Assembly: GCA_030536195.1 (NCBI GenBank)
Contig: JAUNQL010000037.1
Span: forward strand, 1-6,425
Direction of reading: 5' to 3'
Source: Clostridia bacterium
GTDB lineage: Bacteria > Bacillota > Clostridia > Oscillospirales > Acutalibacteraceae
Length of the DNA: 6,425 bases
This document shows positions 5,125 to 6,425 of the stretch, piece after piece. The translations under genes were made by a program, and so were the position numbers. Below the pieces are notes generated by a model. It saw only the letters and a program-made list of their open reading frames with translations. It ran no database searches and was not told where the DNA came from. Numbering within the stretch: position 1 is the stretch's first letter; each line of letters starts with the position of its first letter.

Positions 5125-6159
5125 GTGCTTGAAGTTTATACTCTAGATCAGCCGAAGCAATGGGATATCATTGTTTGTTCTTTTAAGTATTATGATGTAT
5201 ATTGGTTAAGTGGCTATGTAAAGGCTTTTCAAATTCATGGAGATGGGGAACCTTTATTATTCTATTATAAGGATGATAGAGTGCGAGGAATCAATGTTGC
5301 GATGAAGAGAGACATATCTGACTTGGATGCTTTCAAGGGAATCATTGAGGCCGGAACGTATTATGATTTTTCTTCACCGTATGGATATGGAGGTTGGATT
5401 ATTGAAGGCGAGGACATCAAGTCCCTTTTTACAGCGTATAAAAAGTGGTGTGAAGAACATGAAATTATCAGTGAATTTATGCGCTTTCATCCATTACTAA
5501 AAAATCATATTTTTTGTAATGATTTTTATGAGGTGGCTGAGCTTGGAGAAGTTGTTCATATGGAATTGAGTTCTCCAGAGTTAATTTGGGATAATTTAAC
5601 GAGTAAGAATCGGAATATGATTCGTAAGGCTATTAAGAATGATATTAAGATTTACAATGGCCGTTTCCCGGAAATCTTTGACAAATTTAGAGTTATATAT
5701 AATAAAACTATGGATAAGGATGAGGCACAAAAATATTATTATTTTGAGCCCGAGTTCTATACATCTATTTTAGAAGATCTCCCGTACAATGCTCAGATAT
5801 TTTGGGCTGAAAAAGATAGAATGATTATAGCGGCTTCCATCATCTTGCTTTCAAATGGTCGGATGAATTACCATTTATCTGGCAGCTTGCAAGAATATTG
5901 TTCGTATGCACCTACAAATCAATTACTGTATGAAGCTGCATTGTGGGGCTGTGAGAACGGTTATAAAACCTTATATCTAGGTGGCGGAGTCGGTTCAGGT
6001 GAAGATAGTTTATTTAAATTTAAAAGGGCTTTTTTTAAAGGTAGCTTAAACCGATTTAATATAGGCAAGAAGATATATAATAAAGCTAGGTATGACGAAC
6101 TTGTTGGGTTAAGAAAAGAAATAGAAAATGTAAATTTTTTTCCAAAATATCGAGGATAG
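5125..6159 (+). CDS. FemAB/GNAT-like acyltransferase of polysaccharide loci
   Basis: Likely cytoplasmic acyl- or aminoacyl-transferase of the GNAT superfamily in the FemAB/BioF2-like group; its natural acceptor is not known. The 344-residue protein shows YDFSSPYGYGG (80-90), EFMRFHPLL (117-125), KNRNMIRKAIKN (161-172), YHLSGS (249-254), and LYLGGGVG (283-290) followed by DSLFKFKRAFFKG (294-306), the FemAB-type signature near the C-terminus. The start codon is GTG, chosen because GAGGG (5113-5117) lies 7 nt upstream and the frame begins 2 nt after the aminotransferase stop. No signal peptide or membrane segment is visible. Directly after an aminotransferase in a polysaccharide operon, N-acylation of the new amino sugar is the simplest reading, but it could instead add an amino acid to a glycan. 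Confidence 0.75.
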   Translation: MLEVYTLDQPKQWDIIVCSFKYYDVYWLSGYVKAFQIHGDGEPLLFYYKDDRVRGINVAMKRDISDLDAFKGIIEAGTYYDFSSPYGYGGWIIEGEDIKSLFTAYKKWCEEHEIISEFMRFHPLLKNHIFCNDFYEVAELGEVVHMELSSPELIWDNLTSKNRNMIRKAIKNDIKIYNGRFPEIFDKFRVIYNKTMDKDEAQKYYYFEPEFYTSILEDLPYNAQIFWAEKDRMIIAASIILLSNGRMNYHLSGSLQEYCSYAPTNQLLYEAALWGCENGYKTLYLGGGVGSGEDSLFKFKRAFFKGSLNRFNIGKKIYNKARYDELVGLRKEIENVNFFPKYRG

Positions 6160-6172
6160 GAATAAATAATAT

Positions 6173-6425
6173 ATGGATATTGTTGTAATTTCTGAATTTA
6201 GTGAAGATTTTTCACGTTCAGATAATGATCGCTTTTTATACTTGACTAATTTGATTTCTCATGAAACGGGTGATGATATAGAACTTGTCACTAGCAGTTT
6301 TTGCCATACAACCAAGAAACATAGAACGAACCCTTTAGAACAGTGGCCGTTCAAGATTACCTTTATCGAGGAATCGGGATACTCAAAGAATGTATGCTTA
6401 AAGCGATTTTATAGTCATTATTCCT
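6173..6425 (+). CDS. Glycosyltransferase (GT4-like), N-terminal fragment cut by window edge
   Basis: The first 84 codons of a protein that runs off the right edge. MDIVVISEF opens a Rossmann-like beta strand. It continues with DNDRFLYLTNLI (18-29), IELVTSSFCHTTKKHR (36-51) and ESGYSKNVCLKRFYSH (67-82). This pattern is what I recognise from N-terminal acceptor domains of GT4/GT-B-type glycosyltransferases in capsule operons. The UDP-sugar-binding C-terminal domain is outside the window, so donor and linkage are unknown. A purine-rich AGGAA (6158-6162) overlapping the previous stop codon lies about 10 nt before the ATG. The 13-nt gap to the acyltransferase gene indicates the same operon. Confidence 0.7.
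   Translation, partial: MDIVVISEFSEDFSRSDNDRFLYLTNLISHETGDDIELVTSSFCHTTKKHRTNPLEQWPFKITFIEESGYSKNVCLKRFYSHYS

Noticed and set aside
1..6425. CRISPR array, tRNA, rRNA, riboswitch or defence system.
   Set aside because: No regularly spaced identical repeats, cloverleaf, rRNA-like or conserved riboswitch core was seen, and no gene matches a defence family. The content is an IS element within polysaccharide genes.

Overview
The window looks like part of a surface-polysaccharide (capsule or exopolysaccharide) locus from a low-GC Gram-positive bacterium, most likely a gut-type Clostridia member near Lachnospiraceae. This is inferred from the AT-rich host genes, purine-rich ribosome binding sites, TGn-TACAAT-type promoters and the kinds of polysaccharide enzymes present. 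No species can be named from the sequence alone.

Layout. Positions 1-551 (minus strand) hold the first 183 codons of a CMP-sialic acid synthetase (neuA), running off the left edge. Positions 552-1027 hold no recognisable gene but contain candidate promoters facing both ways, several AT-rich repeats and a chain of three tiny ORFs. Positions 1028-3390 are a complete, apparently intact IS21-family insertion sequence. Its istA (DDE transposase) and istB (AAA+ helper ATPase) genes are on the minus strand and it is flanked by the 4-bp target duplication GTTC. Each end carries three copies of a ~19-bp motif at 24-25-bp spacing. Positions 3433-6425 (plus strand) are a tightly packed operon: a PglC/WcaJ-type phosphoglycosyl transferase, a divergent DegT-like PLP aminotransferase, a FemAB/GNAT-like acyltransferase and the start of a glycosyltransferase that leaves the window on the right.

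How it fits together. The phosphoglycosyl transferase would put the first sugar phosphate on undecaprenyl phosphate. The aminotransferase and acyltransferase could make and N-acylate an amino sugar or decorate the glycan, and the glycosyltransferase would extend the chain. NeuA, transcribed divergently, would activate a sialic acid for the same or a neighbouring polymer. The IS21 element sits 42 bp upstream of the operon's first gene and separates it from any promoter further upstream. The insertion places the IS terminal hexamer CTAACA exactly 17 bp before a perfect TATAAT in the host flank, so the element may have built a hybrid promoter that now drives the operon. That promoter is the most testable unusual feature here. 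No CRISPR array, tRNA, rRNA or new defence system is visible.
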